A stretch of 64,000 nucleotides of DNA from Leucobacter sp. cx-328 (lineage in GTDB: Bacteria > Actinomycetota > Actinomycetes > Actinomycetales > Microbacteriaceae): positions 62,001 through 126,000 of the forward strand of contig NZ_JACVMX010000004.1 in assembly GCF_014530035.1 (NCBI RefSeq), written 5' to 3'. The notes below the pieces were generated by a model. The model was given only the letters and a program-made list of their open reading frames with translations, was not told the DNA's origin and searched no databases. Both the position numbers and the translations under genes were made by a program. Of this stretch, positions 38,727-53,167 are shown in pieces (positions within the stretch are counted from its first letter, which is position 1; each line of letters starts with the position of its first letter).

Positions 38727-39734
38727 CTACTTTGAGTTCACCTCTGCGAGGGCGACGTCGTATTCGTCAAGCAGCTCTGCGTTACGGTTGCGCACGCGGC
38801 GACCACGGAAACCAATCCACGCACCGAACCAGACAGTAACTTCACGGGCCACGATACCCGCGGCAATCGCCGGCATAGTAAATCCGTACTGCTCAATAAT
38901 GGCGAACGGATCTGTGCCAATCCCAATACCGAGACCGAAGCGTGCGTACAACGCAGCGCCTGCAGTTGCCGCAAGCCAAGTCGCAACGCCAACGAAGACG
39001 CCAAAGACAATGTATGCCCACCAGCCAGCACGGCCGACGATCAACACGAGCAATGCAAGAGCAGCGAAGAATCCGAAGACTGCAGCCTCGAAGCCCCAGT
39101 TCTGCAGCAGCGGGAGAAGGCCCTCACTCAGGTACGTCGAGGGCGGGAACTGCGGCGCTTGCCAGGCTGCATACACGCCCGTGAGCACCAGACCGAAACC
39201 AACCATGGCGACAAGTGAAATGAGCACACCTACGCCGCGGTTACCACGCAGATCTGGCGGCATCGGGGTCTGCATGTACAGGGCAGCCATGGGGTGCTCT
39301 GCACTGATGCGGATCTCCCCGTCGCGCTCGGAGATCGTCATAGCTTCGGGATCCGCCACGTCCGCTTCCGCAGCGGCACTCGGCAGTTCTTCGACCTCGA
39401 CCACCTCAGGCATCACAGAGGTAGCTGCCGACGCGGACACCACACCGGCGGTTGACGCGTCATCTGCGCGCGGCAAGTCCATTTCAGTTGCAACCTCGGA
39501 AAGCTCTTCACGACGTCGAAGTTCAACCTCGTCTACCGTGAGGGGCGTCTGCGGATCCGCCGAAACACGATCGGTTGACGCATCAACCGGCGTGACGGAT
39601 GCTGCAAGTGACTGATCTGCCGATTCCTCAGTGGCAACCGCACGTGCGCGCTGGACTGCCTCAAGAACCTGGTTCTCTTCGACGACGTCCTCTGCAACGG
39701 GTGCGCCGGGGTTCGGCTTCTCGTTCTCAGTCAT
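38727..39734 (-). CDS. Membrane protein with a long acidic cytoplasmic N-terminus
   Basis: I do not recognise a named family. The 335-residue protein has a ~160-residue N-terminal half that is acidic and low in complexity (VVEENQVLEAVQRARAVATE; SEVATEMDLPRADDASTAG), then RGNRGVGVLISLVAMVGFGL and further helices near ALALLVLIVGRAGWWAYIV and GVFVGVATWLAATAGAAL. It ends in a basic segment FRGRRVRNRNAELLDEYD. It heads the three-gene unit just after rpoC; a role in envelope biology is only a guess. Confidence 0.75.
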   Translation of the reverse strand: MTENEKPNPGAPVAEDVVEENQVLEAVQRARAVATEESADQSLAASVTPVDASTDRVSADPQTPLTVDEVELRRREELSEVATEMDLPRADDASTAGVVSASAATSVMPEVVEVEELPSAAAEADVADPEAMTISERDGEIRISAEHPMAALYMQTPMPPDLRGNRGVGVLISLVAMVGFGLVLTGVYAAWQAPQFPPSTYLSEGLLPLLQNWGFEAAVFGFFAALALLVLIVGRAGWWAYIVFGVFVGVATWLAATAGAALYARFGLGIGIGTDPFAIIEQYGFTMPAIAAGIVAREVTVWFGAWIGFRGRRVRNRNAELLDEYDVALAEVNSK

Positions 39735-39858
39735 CGGTGCTCCTCACTGGTGGGGATCGCACCACGCACAAATGCGGGCACGGTGATATGGCAAATACCG
39801 TACTCTGACCAACCGGCATTCCGCGATCAGCGCGCCGTAGCGTTACCAAAAAACGAGA

Positions 39859-39897
39859 ACGGCCCCGGTCACTGCGTGCGCAGCGGACCGGGGCCGT
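39859..39897 (-). terminator. Intrinsic terminator after rpoC
   Basis: ACGGCCCCGGTC and GACCGGGGCCGT form a perfect 12-bp stem with a 15-base loop. On the minus strand it is followed by TCTCGTTTTTT, and it lies 13 bases after the rpoC stop codon. Confidence 0.9.
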
Positions 39898-39910
39898 CAT
39901 CTAGAACTTC

Positions 39911-43804
<3,894 letters not shown>

Positions 43805-43839
43805 AGTTGTTCTCCTTGGTAGCTTTTGTCTGGCCCGGC

Positions 43840-47337
<3,498 letters not shown>

Positions 47338-47490
47338 GGAAGTACCTCCGTGAGCCCCGTCGGGCCGGTTGACCTGGTCTTGCGAGAAATGCAACGGAAT
47401 CACTCGTTCGGGGCTATTTGCGCGTAAAGCGCCAACTCCCGGAACCTCCCACTATATGAAGGCACACTGGTGTCCGTAGTGCAAACAACG

Positions 47491-47519
47491 AGTTTATCAC
47501 CAGAAATTTCACTTGTCTA
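47491..47519 (-). promoter_or_regulatory. Promoter of rpoB-rpoC
   Basis: On the minus strand TAGACA (47514-47519) and TAAACT (47491-47496) are spaced by exactly 17 bases. This gives a leader of about 145 bases before the TTG start. The region is divergent from the PAP2 gene. Confidence 0.65.
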
Positions 47520-47597
47520 CCGAATGTGTGTATATTGACCTGATCACTTTCCGGCTCAATCCGGGTGTTCCAAAGGTTTGCCGAGTATCGTTCCAGG

Positions 47598-48311
47598 ATG
47601 TCAAGCGTTCAAGATCCGCGCCCCGCAATATCGCTCCCCCGTGCCGCTTCCCGCGATCCGCGGCCATTTCCGCGCGCGGCATTGCCCATCGCGGTCGCCG
47701 CAATTGCGCTTGTCTGCGGCTTCGGCGCCTACCTGTTGATTGGCGGATCGGGCCCAACCCCGGTCGACGACTGGTGGTTGTCCGTGACAACCATTGACGC
47801 GTCCAGCCCTGCTGCCGCGCTGGCAAGGTTCCTTGCGATCGTGGGCGGTTCGACGGGTGTCATTATTCTCGGCGCCGTGCTGATCGTACTGCTGTGGGTG
47901 TTTCGGCAGCGACGATCCGCGCTCATGTTGGCGACTGCGCTCCTACTCGGGGTAGCCATGTCAGAGGTATTGAAGCGGATCTTCGAGCGCGCGCGACCAG
48001 GCGATCAGCTGTTCCCGACGACCGGATTCTCGTACCCCTCAGGACATTCGATGGGCGCGGCAACGCTTGCGATCTCACTCGCGATTATCGTCACGTGCTT
48101 CATCGGGGCGAGCCGCAGCGTGCTCGCAGTCACCTGGTTCGTCGCCGGCGCATGGGTCGTGCTGATGATGTGGAGTCGTGCCGCACTGCACGCGCACTGG
48201 CTCACCGACACCCTCGGTGGCATGCTGCTCGGCTTCGCAGCCGCGCTACTTGCGGGCTGGCTGTGGTCCGATTCTGGGGTTCTCGGCCGCCGCAATATGG
48301 TTGAGGGATGA
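47598..48311 (+). CDS. PAP2-family phosphatase
   Basis: This membrane phosphatase probably dephosphorylates a lipid phosphate such as undecaprenyl pyrophosphate or phosphatidic acid. The 237-residue protein starts at ATG 47598, with TATCGT six bases upstream (leaderless). Five to six membrane helices are visible. The three catalytic motifs are KRIFERARPG, YPSGHSMGAA and SRAALHAHWLTDTLGG. It overlaps the next gene by four bases. The substrate is inferred from family only. Confidence 0.9.
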   Translation: MSSVQDPRPAISLPRAASRDPRPFPRAALPIAVAAIALVCGFGAYLLIGGSGPTPVDDWWLSVTTIDASSPAAALARFLAIVGGSTGVIILGAVLIVLLWVFRQRRSALMLATALLLGVAMSEVLKRIFERARPGDQLFPTTGFSYPSGHSMGAATLAISLAIIVTCFIGASRSVLAVTWFVAGAWVVLMMWSRAALHAHWLTDTLGGMLLGFAAALLAGWLWSDSGVLGRRNMVEG

Positions 48312-49165
48312 AGCTTCCGGATCCTGTCACGCTGAGTTCAGGGCTCACCGCCGCAATTGAAGAGGACGAGTGGGTCCCGGGCGCGGTGCAACTTGTCGTT
48401 GACGGTACCCCGCAGTCGCACGTGAACCTGCGAGACCCGGCTGACCTGTTCTATGAATACATTCGGCGGATCGGCCACGTCATCGATCTGTTCAAGCCGA
48501 GCGGCCAGCCCATCTCGGCGTTGCATCTCGGCGGTGGCGCATTCACTCTTCCGCGCTACGTCGAGGCAACTCGACCGGGAAGCCGACAGCAGATCATCGA
48601 GCTCGAGGGCGCGCTCGTCGACCTCGTGCGCGAGGCTGCTCCCCTGCCGCAGCGGGCAAGCATCCGCGTGCGTCGCGGTGACGCGCGTGCCATGCTCGCA
48701 AAGCTGCCAGCAGGTATGCAGGGCGCGATGGATCTCATCGTCGTCGATGTGTTTGCTGGCGCCCAAACGCCCGCGCACATTTCGAGCGTCGAGTTCTATG
48801 ACGCGCTGAAACCGTTCCTCGCACCCGGTGGTGTGGTCGTTGTGAACGCCGCAGACGGTGCTGGTCTGCCGTTTGTGCGCGGCCAGGCAGCGACGCTCGC
48901 CGATCGGTTCTCGGTCGTGGCTGCGATCGCTGAGCCGCAGGTGCTCAAGGGTCGACGTTTCGGCAATGTCGTATTTGTCGCTTCTGATGGCTCGCCTGAC
49001 CTATCGCCCGGCCTGGAATGGCTGCCTCGCCTGCTTGCCGGCGGCCCGTTCCCCGCGAGCATGCTCGTCGGCCCCGAGTTCGCCGCGCTTGCTGCCAAGG
49101 CGAAAGTTGTCACTGACGCGACGGCCTTCGACTCCCCCGCGCCACCCGAGGGTATCTTCGGCTAA
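48308..49165 (+). CDS. Spermidine-synthase-like Rossmann protein
   Basis: This 285-residue protein resembles spermidine-synthase-like methyltransferase-fold proteins, with the SAM-type loop LHLGGGAFTLPRYVEATRPG near residue 60, acidic ribose-binding IIELEGALVDLV and the active-site-like DLIVVDVFAGAQTP near 140. It probably does not make spermidine: key aminopropyltransferase residues are not recognisable. It overlaps the PAP2 gene (ATGA) and the SprT gene (TAATG), so the three are co-translated. Confidence 0.75.
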   Translation: MKLPDPVTLSSGLTAAIEEDEWVPGAVQLVVDGTPQSHVNLRDPADLFYEYIRRIGHVIDLFKPSGQPISALHLGGGAFTLPRYVEATRPGSRQQIIELEGALVDLVREAAPLPQRASIRVRRGDARAMLAKLPAGMQGAMDLIVVDVFAGAQTPAHISSVEFYDALKPFLAPGGVVVVNAADGAGLPFVRGQAATLADRFSVVAAIAEPQVLKGRRFGNVVFVASDGSPDLSPGLEWLPRLLAGGPFPASMLVGPEFAALAAKAKVVTDATAFDSPAPPEGIFG

Positions 49166-49719
49166 TGGCGTTGCTGGCTGAGGTTCGCGCGCTGGCCGAG
49201 GCACTCATCGCGGAGCACCTCGGGGTGCGCGGTGGTGCTGGTTCTGGTGCTGGCGCTGGTTCAGGCCTTGGCGGCGTGCGCGGGTTGATCGGGCGTCTGG
49301 GATCCCGGACACCAGCCGCAGTTCCCCCCGCGGCACCATGGACTTTCGATTTCGACCGCGCGAAACGACGTGCGGGGTTGTGTAATTTCACCGATCGGCG
49401 GATCACCGTCTCCCGATACCTCGCCGAGAAGTACGAGCTGGAAGAGGTGCGGCAGATTCTGCTGCACGAGGTCGCGCACGCTTTGGTCGGCCCTGACGTC
49501 GGACATGGCCCACAATGGCGATCTACTGCCGCGTCGATTGGGTACACAGGTGGCCGGACGCACGACGGTGAGATCGCGCACGAGCAAGCGCCCTGGGTGG
49601 GGCAGTGCCCTGCGGGGCATGAGTTCTTCCGGTTCAGAAAGCCAACGCGACCCTCGTCATGCACCAAGTGCGCAAGTGGGTATTCACCCGAGCACGGGAT
49701 TCGCTGGCGGCGACGATAG
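49165..49719 (+). CDS. SprT-like zinc metallopeptidase-domain protein
   Basis: This 184-residue protein has a SprT-like domain. The zinc-binding motif is ILLHEVAHALVG (HExxH near residues 101-105), followed by HGPQWRSTAASIG with a third ligand. The C-terminal zinc ribbon has C-x4-H (CPAGHEF) and C-x2-C (SCTKCASG). Related Spartan/SprT proteins act on DNA-protein crosslinks or are uncharacterised. The N-terminus is a Gly/Ala linker (GSGAGAGSG). Its start overlaps the upstream stop by one base. Confidence 0.85.
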   Translation: MALLAEVRALAEALIAEHLGVRGGAGSGAGAGSGLGGVRGLIGRLGSRTPAAVPPAAPWTFDFDRAKRRAGLCNFTDRRITVSRYLAEKYELEEVRQILLHEVAHALVGPDVGHGPQWRSTAASIGYTGGRTHDGEIAHEQAPWVGQCPAGHEFFRFRKPTRPSSCTKCASGYSPEHGIRWRRR

Positions 49720-49800
49720 TCTGCGCTGTCGGTGACACGTCGCCAGTTTCCCGTCAATCCCGCGAAACCCGCTTCGTCTGCCAACCCCGCCAAACTGACC

Positions 49801-49870
49801 GTTTCTGCCGAAACTTGCCGTTTCACACGTATGAAAGGGCTGTTCTCGGGAGAAACGGTCGATCTCGTGG
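49801..49870. repeat. Copy B of the dispersed palindromic intergenic element
   Basis: TTTCACACGTATGAAAGGG (49821-49839) is followed ten bases later by GAGAAACGG (49850-49858). This matches copy A (7945-7963, then GAGAAACGG) almost base for base through TTGCC(C)GTTTCACACG. It lies between convergent SprT and NUDIX genes. Unlike copies A and C, its hairpin is imperfect. Confidence 0.7.
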
Positions 49871-50119
49871 GGCTTGGGGCGACAACACGCTTAAGCGCGT
49901 GCCACGGCGCTCCAGAGCGGCTCAATGCAACGCCAACGCGGCTCAGGTTGTGAGACAACCGTGCGGCCGCAGGCCGCGCCCTTTCCATAAGAGAGCGGCG
50001 CAGCATGCGCCACGTAGTCGTCTCCTTCGCCTAACCATTGTGGTTGGCGGATCCTACGCAGCGGCCCGGGCGCAGTAATGCTTCGGTGCGGAGAAGGCTT
50101 GGACCGCGCCGACCACCGC
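49871..50119. other. Non-coding stretch with two small hairpins
   Basis: No gene was recognised. Visible structures are GGTTGT-GAG-ACAACC (49946-49960) and GCGGCC-GCA-GGCCGC (49963-49977). The second resembles CCGGCC-ACA-GGCCGG at 51887-51901, also next to a copy of the palindromic element. Confidence 0.5.
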
Positions 50120-50698
50120 CTACCACCCGACGGTAGCGAGCGCCTGTCGCACGAGATTGCCACGACCGCCTGGCAGGTCGGCAAACGTCGCATCAGAAAT
50201 TGCCTCGGCCGGCGAAAGCCAAGCGATCTCGAGCGCGTCCTGCCGGGGCTCACACGAGCCCGTCACCGGAACCACATAGACGAGTGACACGGCGTGCTGA
50301 CGCTCGTCAACGTAACGCGAGATACCCGGCATCGGGAAGTACTCGGCAATCTGCGCGGGAACAAGCGCAGTTGGAATCTGCGGGAACGCCATCGGACCGA
50401 GGTCGTTTTCGAGGTGGCGGAAGAGTGCCTCACGAATTGTCTCACCGTAGCGCACGCGGCCCGAGACGAGCGCGTGACCGAGCCGCCCTTCAGGGGTACT
50501 TCGCAGGAGCAGCCCAACTTCGGTGACGTTGCCATAGCCGTCGAGTCGCACGGGCAACGCCTCAACATAGAGCATCGGCATGCGACCACGCACGAACGCG
50601 AGCTCAGCCTCATTTAGCCAGCCGGGATTCTCCATACTGCGCGGAGCACGCTCCGGTTCAGTCGGTTCCTCAGGACGGTCTGCGGTGTCAATCGCCAT
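50120..50698 (-). CDS. NUDIX hydrolase-family protein (DUF4916-type)
   Basis: This 192-residue protein starts at ATG 50698 with CAGAAT six bases upstream (leaderless). It has the characteristic ENPGWLNEAELAFVRGRMP and MLYVEALPVRLDGYGNVTEVG, which I associate with DUF4916 NUDIX-fold proteins. The canonical Nudix box is not intact (GETIREALFRHLENDLG replaces REUxEExGU), so hydrolase activity is uncertain. It is divergent from a canonical NUDIX gene, 48 bases away. Confidence 0.8.
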   Translation of the reverse strand: MAIDTADRPEEPTEPERAPRSMENPGWLNEAELAFVRGRMPMLYVEALPVRLDGYGNVTEVGLLLRSTPEGRLGHALVSGRVRYGETIREALFRHLENDLGPMAFPQIPTALVPAQIAEYFPMPGISRYVDERQHAVSLVYVVPVTGSCEPRQDALEIAWLSPAEAISDATFADLPGGRGNLVRQALATVGW

Positions 50699-50734
50699 GG
50701 CCCCATTCTGCCAGGGACCTCTGCCAAGCACAGC

Positions 50735-50740
50735 TATCAT
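50735..50740 (+). promoter_or_regulatory. -10 element of a probable leaderless NUDIX promoter
   Basis: TATCAT matches five of six -10 bases and ends six bases before GTG 50747. No Shine-Dalgarno precedes the start. Confidence 0.5.
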
Positions 50741-50746
50741 TTACGG

Positions 50747-51187
50747 GTGGCTGCGAACAATACTCAGGGAACCGAACAGATCATCCGCGTGAGTGCGGTG
50801 GTGATGCGCAATTCTGCAGGCAACGTCTTGCACGTGCGTAAGCGGGGAACCGACATGTTCATGCTTCCCGGAGGTAAGCCAGAGGCGGGCGAAACCGCTG
50901 ACGTGACTGCCGTGCGTGAGATTGCTGAGGAGCTCGGATTCGAGCTCGATGCCGCAAGTCTGATTCCGCTCGGTGTGTATCGATCCGCCGCCGCAAACGA
51001 AGCTGGCTTCATCGTCGAAGCAGCCGTGTTCGTGGCTCCCGCGGTGCCAGGGGTTGAGGATGCGGCACCACAGGCTGAGATCGAGGCGGTCGATTGGATC
51101 GCGCCGACCAGTACGCGTGCCGACGTTGCCCCGCTCAATCACGACCACGTGTTTCCCGCGTTGCTCGCACAGGACAACGCCGCGTGA
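50747..51187 (+). CDS. NUDIX hydrolase
   Basis: This 146-residue enzyme would hydrolyse a nucleoside diphosphate derivative. The complete Nudix box is GGKPEAGETADVTAVREIAE followed by ELGF (about residues 45-68), with the catalytic REIAEE. The substrate cannot be told. It begins with GTG and ends overlapping the plsC-like gene (GTGA). Confidence 0.92.
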   Translation: MAANNTQGTEQIIRVSAVVMRNSAGNVLHVRKRGTDMFMLPGGKPEAGETADVTAVREIAEELGFELDAASLIPLGVYRSAAANEAGFIVEAAVFVAPAVPGVEDAAPQAEIEAVDWIAPTSTRADVAPLNHDHVFPALLAQDNAA

Positions 51188-51849
51188 CAGACCCCAAGCC
51201 TGGCATCGTATTCACAATCGGCCGTGCGGTGCTGCGTCCGGTGCTTGCGCTTGGGTTCCGCCCACACATCACCGGGCGTGAAAATGTGCCAGAATCTGGC
51301 CCCGTATTGCTTGTGAGCAACCATCTTTCCGGGTTCGATACGATCCTCATCCCATCGTTTGCGCCGCGCAAGGTGCAGTTCCTCGCGAAGGCCTCTCTCT
51401 TTTCGAGCGCGCTTGGTCGCTGGTTTTTTACGCGGATCGGCGCCATCCCCGTCTATCGAGAGGCGTCATCGGCTGCTCAGGCTGCGCTTGATTCAGGGCG
51501 TCGGGTACTCGCAGCGGGCAATGTATTTGCCGTGTTCCCCGAGGGGAGTCGCTCACGCGATGGTCGTCTCTACCGCGGAAAGCCTGGCGCTGCCTGGCTC
51601 GCCCTTGAGACCGGTGCGGCCGTGGTGCCTGTTGGCCTCATCGGCACCAGCAGGAAAGTAACCGGTCGCCGTTGGCCCAGGGGCCGTGCTCAGATCAAGT
51701 ATGGGCAGCCGCTCGATTTCTCCGCTCTCGCGGCTTTGCCCGGTGGCAGAGCACGCCGTGAGGCGACAGAGCAGATCATGTGCGCGATCCAGGCATTAAC
51801 TGGGCAGGAGCGCACGGATGCCCACGCGTCAGGCGCGGTCGGGGCTTAG
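51184..51849 (+). CDS. 1-acyl-glycerol-3-phosphate acyltransferase (PlsC family)
   Basis: This 221-residue membrane-associated enzyme adds the second acyl chain in phospholipid synthesis. It starts at GTG 51184, overlapping the NUDIX stop by four bases; 30 residues read upstream in the same frame lie within NUDIX and are rejected. Catalytic NHLSGFD (the NHx4D motif) is near residue 45, and the phosphate-binding FPEGSRSRDG is near 120. Related proteins can act on other lipids. Confidence 0.9.
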   Translation: MTDPKPGIVFTIGRAVLRPVLALGFRPHITGRENVPESGPVLLVSNHLSGFDTILIPSFAPRKVQFLAKASLFSSALGRWFFTRIGAIPVYREASSAAQAALDSGRRVLAAGNVFAVFPEGSRSRDGRLYRGKPGAAWLALETGAAVVPVGLIGTSRKVTGRRWPRGRAQIKYGQPLDFSALAALPGGRARREATEQIMCAIQALTGQERTDAHASGAVGA

Positions 51850-52014
51850 CCCTCGGGCGCATGCCCGGCCCATTGGATATGGCCGACCGGCCACAGGCCG
51901 GCCCATGCTTTCCACCTGGCGGAGGCATTGAATGGTGCGCGTTGCGCGCCACTTACGATCTGCAGCGCTTCGCACGGGCAACCAGCGGCGCCAACCCCGC
52001 GAGATGGGTCCGTT
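51850..52014. other. Non-coding stretch after plsC
   Basis: No gene was recognised. It contains CCGGCC-ACA-GGCCGG (51887-51901), a hairpin similar to 49963-49977, before copy C of the palindromic element. Confidence 0.5.
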
Positions 52015-52076
52015 CACACGAAAAGGCCCCTTTCATACGCATGAAAGGGGCCTTTTCGGTAGAAACCCTCGGTTTC
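52015..52076. repeat. Copy C of the dispersed palindromic element, forming a strong terminator
   Basis: AAAAGGCCCCTTTCAT-ACGC-ATGAAAGGGGCCTTTT (52021-52056) is a perfect 16-bp stem, extended by two more pairs outside. It contains TTTCATACGCATGAAAGGG (52031-52049), the same core as copies A and B. A second short stem GAAACC-CTC-GGTTTC (52062-52076) follows. It lies between convergent plsC and ddh and can terminate both. Confidence 0.8.
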
Positions 52077-52108
52077 GAGGGGTTGAGCGCTAAATTAAGC
52101 GCGAGAAG

Positions 52109-53089
52109 TTACAGGATTTCAGCGCGCAGCTGCTCTGCCGACTTCGGCGAAAGCAGGCCAGGAGCGATGTCGAACGGCGTCTTCGCACCGGTATCGCCCT
52201 GCGCAGCGAGACGAGCTGCCGCACGTGCATAAGCCACGAGCACGCTTGAGGTGAACTCGGGGTTCGAGTCGAGTGCAAGCTTGTACTCAATAGTGTGGTT
52301 GACGCCCTCTGACGACTCACCGCTGCGAATCACGAAGCCACCGTGGGGCATGCCCTGGTGATCGCGTGCCAGCTCTTCAGCCGAGATGAAGTTCACGGTC
52401 GTGTCGTACGGCTCGAAGTAGTCGGGCATCGTGACGATCTCGTTGCGAACTGCCTCAGCGTCTGCACCCTCTGCGAGTACTACGAAGCACTCGCGGGTGT
52501 GCTGCTCACGAGTGGTGAGCTCGGGCTGCTCGCCCGAACGCACGCGCTCGATTGCCGACTCTGCGGGAAGGGTGTACTGCACAGCACCAACGACACCCTC
52601 GATGCGGCGAAGCGCATCGGAGTGGCCCTGGCTGAGGCCACGACCCCAGAACGTGTAGGTCGAGCCCTGGGGCAGGATTGCCTCACCGTAGAGACGGTTG
52701 ATCGAGAACAGCCCCGGATCCCAGCCGGTCGAGATGATCGCGATCGTGCCTGCTGCGGTTGCAGCAGCGTCTACGGCTGCGAAGTGCTCGGGAACCTTGG
52801 GGTGGGTGTCAAAGCTGTCAACAATGGTGAATCGTGCAGCGAGCTCTGGGCTCTGCACGGGCAGGTCGCTGCGCGAGCCGCCGCAAAGGATAAGGACATC
52901 GATCTCGTCTGCGTGTGCATCGAGGTCTGCAAGAGCGTATGCGGGAGCTCCCGCCGTCTTCACTTCTAATGGATCGCGGCGTGAGAACACGCCGACAAGC
53001 TGGAGGTCAGGGCTCAGTGCGATCGCCTTTTCGACGCCGCGTCCGAGGTTGCCGTAGCCAACAATTCCGATACCGATAGGAGTGGTCAT
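52109..53089 (-). CDS. ddh: meso-Diaminopimelate D-dehydrogenase
   Basis: Ddh makes meso-diaminopimelate from tetrahydrodipicolinate in one NADPH-dependent step, for lysine and possibly peptidoglycan. The 326-residue protein starts at ATG 53089 (MTTPIGIGIVGYGNLGRGVEKA; nucleotide-binding GYGNLG), with TATGAT seven bases upstream (leaderless). Family segments are VGVFSRRDPLEVK, ILCGGSRSDLP, VDSFDTHPKVPEH, STGWDPGLFSINR and FWGRGLSQGHSDALR. If this organism has diaminobutyrate in its wall, as some Microbacteriaceae do, the product would mainly serve lysine. Twin palindromes overlap its promoter. Confidence 0.95.
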   Translation of the reverse strand: MTTPIGIGIVGYGNLGRGVEKAIALSPDLQLVGVFSRRDPLEVKTAGAPAYALADLDAHADEIDVLILCGGSRSDLPVQSPELAARFTIVDSFDTHPKVPEHFAAVDAAATAAGTIAIISTGWDPGLFSINRLYGEAILPQGSTYTFWGRGLSQGHSDALRRIEGVVGAVQYTLPAESAIERVRSGEQPELTTREQHTRECFVVLAEGADAEAVRNEIVTMPDYFEPYDTTVNFISAEELARDHQGMPHGGFVIRSGESSEGVNHTIEYKLALDSNPEFTSSVLVAYARAAARLAAQGDTGAKTPFDIAPGLLSPKSAEQLRAEIL

Positions 53090-53095
53090 GCGAAT

Positions 53096-53146
53096 CATCA
53101 TATGATGTTTTTGCGTTGCGACACGCGGGCTTTACGTCATATGACG
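53096..53146. promoter_or_regulatory. Twin operator palindromes upstream of ddh
   Basis: CATCATATGATG (53096-53107) and CGTCATATGACG (53135-53146) are both perfect 12-bp palindromes sharing TCATATGA, with centres 39 bp apart. The first overlaps the probable -10 TATGAT of ddh. This arrangement suggests a repressor that binds cooperatively. Confidence 0.6.
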
Positions 53147-53167
53147 CGCATTGCACATCAGACCCAT

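Noticed and set aside
48308-49165. True spermidine synthase
   Set aside because: The fold is similar, but the aminopropyltransferase active-site pattern is not convincing and no decarboxylase gene is nearby.
49720-50119. A small gene or tRNA in the gap after the SprT-like gene
   Set aside because: No frame with a plausible start and coding character, and no cloverleaf could be drawn.
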